This document shows, in pieces, positions 61,036 through 64,000 of a stretch of DNA of 64,000 nucleotides; the stretch's first letter is position 1; each line of letters begins with the position of its first letter. The DNA is from JABLTI01 sp035528035. Lineage in GTDB: Archaea > Asgardarchaeota > Heimdallarchaeia > JABLTI01. Location: the NCBI GenBank assembly GCA_035528035.1, contig DATKZI010000052.1, positions 108,401-172,400 of the forward strand, written 5' to 3'. The notes under the pieces are model-generated. The model saw nothing but the letters and a program-made list of their open reading frames with translations. It made no database searches and was not told the DNA's origin. A program made the translations under genes and the position numbers.

Positions 61036-61470
61036 TCAAGACAAAAGCTTCTCCTTAACTTTTTCACGATCAACCTCAGATAAAAGTCTTGAATAGTATT
61101 CTTTATCAAAAATAAACCGAAAACCATCATCAGGTCTTCGAGGGATAACGTGAAGATGAACATGAAAAACTTCTTGCCCAGCATCTTTTCCATCAGCTAT
61201 AAAATAATTTATTGCTGTAGTTTCAGGTATTCGTTCCTTTATTCTACTAGCTATTTTTCTAGCTATTGGAAATAATTTCAAATATAATTCTTCATCCAAT
61301 TCTTCAACTAATACAGCATGTTTCTTAGGAACAATCAATGCATGACCTTCATTAATAGGTTTGATGTCCATAAAAGCAACGATGTCTTCATCTTCATAGA
61401 GGATAGCAGCAAAAGCTTTCTTCTGAATGATTTTACAAAAGATACAATCGGAATCCTGCATCAAAATCAT
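61036..61470 (-). CDS. HIT-family nucleotide hydrolase (HINT-like)
   Basis: A 144-residue histidine triad protein. It begins with CIFCKII, and the triad is HVHLHVIP (near residues 106-113). The HINT-like CxxC in the N-terminal CIFCK is typical. Such enzymes hydrolyse AMP-linked compounds such as AMP-lysine or aminoacyl-adenylates. Length is standard. ATG 61470 and ATG 61461 are both possible starts. Confidence 0.92.
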   Translation of the reverse strand: MILMQDSDCIFCKIIQKKAFAAILYEDEDIVAFMDIKPINEGHALIVPKKHAVLVEELDEELYLKLFPIARKIASRIKERIPETTAINYFIADGKDAGQEVFHVHLHVIPRRPDDGFRFIFDKEYYSRLLSEVDREKVKEKLLS

Positions 61471-61573
61471 ATATAGGAACTAATTTTCTTTTAATAATAT
61501 TTTCTGAAAAATAATAATCTATACAAAATTCATATTAATTCATAGAAAGATATTATATATTTGTAGAAATTTT

Positions 61574-63469
61574 ATGAGGGAAAATAAAACTCAAATTATG
61601 TTTTGTATACTAGTTATAATAGTAGTACTTAATCCTATTAATACTTCTTTTCAATTGACAAAAGTAGAAGCAATAGAACCTCTATTTACTTTAGTGTTTA
61701 AAATAAGCGGAGGAGGAGTACGACCTGATTATGGTGGTCTTATAAAACAAGAATTAGCTAGAATCGGTATAAACGTTAATGTCATCATTCAAGATTGGCC
61801 CACTTTTATTGGGGAAATAATCACTTATCATGATTATGATTTGGTTTATGTCGGTCTCTCAGGAGGCGGTGGAGACCCAGACTTTACTGGTGTTTATGAC
61901 GAAAATGGTTCCCTTAATTTGTTTGGGTATGATACCAACATGGACTGGGATGATACTCTAAATACTGGACTAAATGAATGGTATCTAAAACAAGGTAGAC
62001 TTATAATGCCTCCAAATTCCCAAGAACGCATTCAACATTATTGGGATTGGGAACAATATCTCATGGATAAGATTTGTCCTATTTTACCCACTTTTACTCC
62101 AAAAGCATATATTTCTCAATGGTCAAATCTTAAAGGGTATAATTATACAGATGGAATTTTACAGTCTTGGGGCAAAATGTACTATGATGGTTCTCACACA
62201 GGACAATTAAGCACAGATGAATTAGTCATAACTGATGCTGCTTGGTCCAATTTGAATCCATTGTTCCAAAACGATACTTCTTCAAGCTACATTAGCACAG
62301 CTGTTATGGATCCTCTCATTTGGTATGATGCTGACTTAAGCGCATGGCCACACTTAGCAGATAGCTATCAATATCTTGACGATACAACCATCCAAATCCA
62401 TGTTCGTAGTGGTATTAAATGGGGTGGTCCTATCCCAGGACAATTTTTAGATATTGAAGATGTCTACTTTACTTTCTATGCTTGGAAGCATGTTTCAAAT
62501 GATATCCACTTATGGGACTGGATTTCCGATATGGAAATTGTTGATCAATATACCATGAAGATTTATGTTGATGCTGATGATTCCGTACCAGGTGCACAAG
62601 CATATGCTCCATCCTTACCAGCATTATCAACCAGAATCTTACCAGAACACTACTTGAACGTAACTCAAAAAGCTGACGGAATTACTCCAGATGTTTCACA
62701 TGCAAATTGGAATACCTACGCAACCAATGCTTTTGGTACAGGTCCATTTGAAATTACTGGCTTTACAGAAGGAGTAGAAACAGTACTCTCATTAAGAGCA
62801 GATTATTGGGGTCTTGATGAAACAATCACAAGCGATACAGGTCTTGACTGGTTAAACAGATTTGGTTATGGTACTGCATTTGATGCTAACGGTTTAGGTC
62901 AACAAAGAATTAGAATTATTCCAGATAGACAAACCGCTATGCTTGAATTTGAAGCAGGTAGGGTTGATATAGAAGGAGTAACTGACTTTCCATCTCAAAG
63001 AAGTGAAATGCTAACCAATCCAAACTTTAAGATTCAAAGTGATATCACATTCTCTTTTGGATTTGTAGGATTCAATATGCGAGAAAATAGAGAACATATA
63101 GGTAGTCGAGCCCCTGCACCAAATGATCCAACTATTACCATAGGTTTAGCTGTTCGTAAGGCAATTTGTTATGCAATTGACCGAACAGAAATTAATAATG
63201 TTATACATTCAGGAGAATCTGAAATTGTTCATTGGCCAATTTATCTAAAGATGGGTATTTGGTGTAATCCGAATATTATACGATATAACTATGATATAAA
63301 TAAAACAAAAGAGTATCTTTATCTTGCTGGTTATGATATTGATTTTACACCATCTATCAGTTTGGGAATGCCAGCTTATCAGTTAATACTTAATGTATCA
63401 GTTACTAACATAATAATAGCAATAATAATAATGAGATTAAGAAAAAGAGAGATTTCCAAACGAGGTTAA
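61574..63469 (+). CDS. Peptide/oligosaccharide ABC transporter substrate-binding protein (SBP family 5-like), apparently shortened
   Basis: A 631-residue protein with an N-terminal signal helix (about 8-24) and the SBP_bac_5 architecture: DDTTIQIHVRSGIKWGG, FLDIEDVYFTFYAWKH, TDFPSQRSEMLTNPNF, GFVGFNMRENREHI and IGLAVRKAICYAIDR. Typical archaeal homologues reach about 650-900 residues and end in a Ser/Thr-rich stalk and a helix. Here the last 30 residues switch abruptly, after a normal domain-III start, to a hydrophobic helix and RKREISKRG. It may be truncated or have a rewritten end. No permease or ATPase gene is next to it. A TATA-like TATATA about 20 bases upstream suggests a leaderless transcript. 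Confidence 0.75.
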   Translation: MRENKTQIMFCILVIIVVLNPINTSFQLTKVEAIEPLFTLVFKISGGGVRPDYGGLIKQELARIGINVNVIIQDWPTFIGEIITYHDYDLVYVGLSGGGGDPDFTGVYDENGSLNLFGYDTNMDWDDTLNTGLNEWYLKQGRLIMPPNSQERIQHYWDWEQYLMDKICPILPTFTPKAYISQWSNLKGYNYTDGILQSWGKMYYDGSHTGQLSTDELVITDAAWSNLNPLFQNDTSSSYISTAVMDPLIWYDADLSAWPHLADSYQYLDDTTIQIHVRSGIKWGGPIPGQFLDIEDVYFTFYAWKHVSNDIHLWDWISDMEIVDQYTMKIYVDADDSVPGAQAYAPSLPALSTRILPEHYLNVTQKADGITPDVSHANWNTYATNAFGTGPFEITGFTEGVETVLSLRADYWGLDETITSDTGLDWLNRFGYGTAFDANGLGQQRIRIIPDRQTAMLEFEAGRVDIEGVTDFPSQRSEMLTNPNFKIQSDITFSFGFVGFNMRENREHIGSRAPAPNDPTITIGLAVRKAICYAIDRTEINNVIHSGESEIVHWPIYLKMGIWCNPNIIRYNYDINKTKEYLYLAGYDIDFTPSISLGMPAYQLILNVSVTNIIIAIIIMRLRKREISKRG

Positions 63470-63694
63470 ATGATTAATCTAGATTGCTTAACTGATTAAA
63501 CAAACTTTAACTCGTTATTACCATGTCATCAACTCTTTTTCTCTCTTCCCTTTTTCTTCAAAACAGATATCCAATTCTATTAAATTATTTTTAATCTCAA
63601 TCCAATCAAGTTTAAGCAACATAAGGTTAAGAAGAAGTATTAACAGGAAAAAACTCTTTTATGTCTAAAACAAAAACTTCCAAATATATTGAAA

Positions 63695-64000
63695 TCAAAT
63701 AGTATTTTGTAACTCAACAGTAACTTTCTGTTTTTGAGATTTCCGAAAATTAATGAATGCAATAATAAGAATTGGCAAACCAAATGTAAGTGCTACAGCA
63801 TTACCAATAATTATTGGCAATTGATTTAAGAAAATACCATAGACTATCCAAAGACAAATACCAATATTCATTAACAAATACATAGGCAATGAAATGTCCT
63901 TAGTACTTCTAGTTATGAGTGTTTTAACAGTCTGAGGTAATATTGATAAGGTTGTTAAGGTTGTTGCTATAAATCCAAAAGTAATAATGAGTGTATCATT
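63695..64000 (-). CDS. SemiSWEET-like sugar transporter (N-terminus cut by window edge)
   Basis: The frame is open from the stop at 63695 to the window end, giving at least 102 residues. The visible part contains PQTVKTLITRSTKDISLPMYLL, then MNIGICLWIVYGIFLNQLP and IIIGNAVALTFGLPILIIAF, the PQ-loop and triple-helix pattern of SemiSWEET/MtN3 proteins, which carry sugars as homodimers. An ATG at 63889 lies inside the fold and is not the start, since the PQ motif lies upstream of it. The C-terminus after the third helix is short and polar. Confidence 0.8.
   Translation of the reverse strand, partial: NDTLIITFGFIATTLTTLSILPQTVKTLITRSTKDISLPMYLLMNIGICLWIVYGIFLNQLPIIIGNAVALTFGLPILIIAFINFRKSQKQKVTVELQNTI

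Noticed and set aside
1..64000. CRISPR array, insertion sequence, prophage or rRNA gene
   Set aside because: No regularly spaced repeats, transposase, integrase, phage structural gene or rRNA sequence is present.

Overview
This window most likely comes from an Asgard (Promethearchaeota) archaeon. The archaeal core genes are clear: DnaG-type primase (6940-8424), aIF5A with a hypusination motif (21688-22113), archaeal-type LeuRS (51819-54671), the ribosomal protein eL33/L35Ae (42930-43559), TrmO, and a hydBGDA group 3b-type [NiFe] hydrogenase. Several genes have a eukaryotic flavour. The strongest are a Vps4 ATPase with an N-terminal MIT domain (46707-47900) followed on the same strand by a Vps25-like ESCRT-II protein (48196-49005). 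Weaker cases are a longin-like domain fused to membrane helices, a subtilase resembling site-1 protease, and a B-box-like zinc protein with a membrane anchor. The sequence is strongly AT-rich by eye. I cannot assign the lineage within Asgard from this window alone.

Layout. 1-6250: membrane proteins (a tandem winged-helix membrane protein cut by the window edge, a UMF1-type MFS transporter, two RDD proteins, a DUF2207 protein) and one AhpD-like protein. 6250-10160: a gene-free stretch, then dnaG and a Lon-B-like AAA+ ATPase that has no protease domain. 10161-17363: cysteine desulfurase, helical-repeat and small zinc proteins, an M20 peptidase, and a stand-alone NuoC-like protein. 17533-27926: large membrane proteins (including a PPC-TM-coiled-coil-winged-helix protein and a 899-residue M48 metalloprotease) around aIF5A. 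28098-32144: the hydrogenase operon. 32278-41145: soluble metabolism (HAD phosphatases, epimerase, threonine aldolase, M20D amidohydrolase, MazG), an Lrp regulator with a TRASH-like domain, and a TPR protein. 41447-49005: a coiled-coil protein, eL33 with a long Lys/Thr/Ala tail, a membrane HEPN-like protein, glycerate kinase, and the Vps4-Vps25 pair. 49017-57350: two subtilases, TrmO, LeuRS with an unusual hairpin-rich leader, and a PHP phosphoesterase. 57465-64000: tRNA-Gly(GCC), an MFS transporter, a secreted beta-propeller, a HIT protein, an orphan solute-binding protein, and a SemiSWEET cut by the right edge.

How the genes work together. The hydrogenase would couple H2 with NAD(P)H and fits a fermentative or hydrogen-cycling anaerobe that also carries amino-acid degradation genes (threonine aldolase, two M20 enzymes, proteases, a peptide-type binding protein). 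Vps4 and Vps25 belong to one membrane-remodelling pathway, but no Snf7, Vps22/36 or Vps28 gene lies in the window. Most convergent gene pairs are separated by a hairpin followed by a T-run, which look like bidirectional terminators. Many genes appear to start with TTG behind a good Shine-Dalgarno sequence.

The observations I would follow first are the hairpin-rich region upstream of leuS, the protease-less Lon-B relative beside dnaG, the PPC/winged-helix membrane protein, the site-1-protease-like subtilase beside the ESCRT pair, and the eL33 tail. All functional calls rest on reading motifs by eye; no database search was run.
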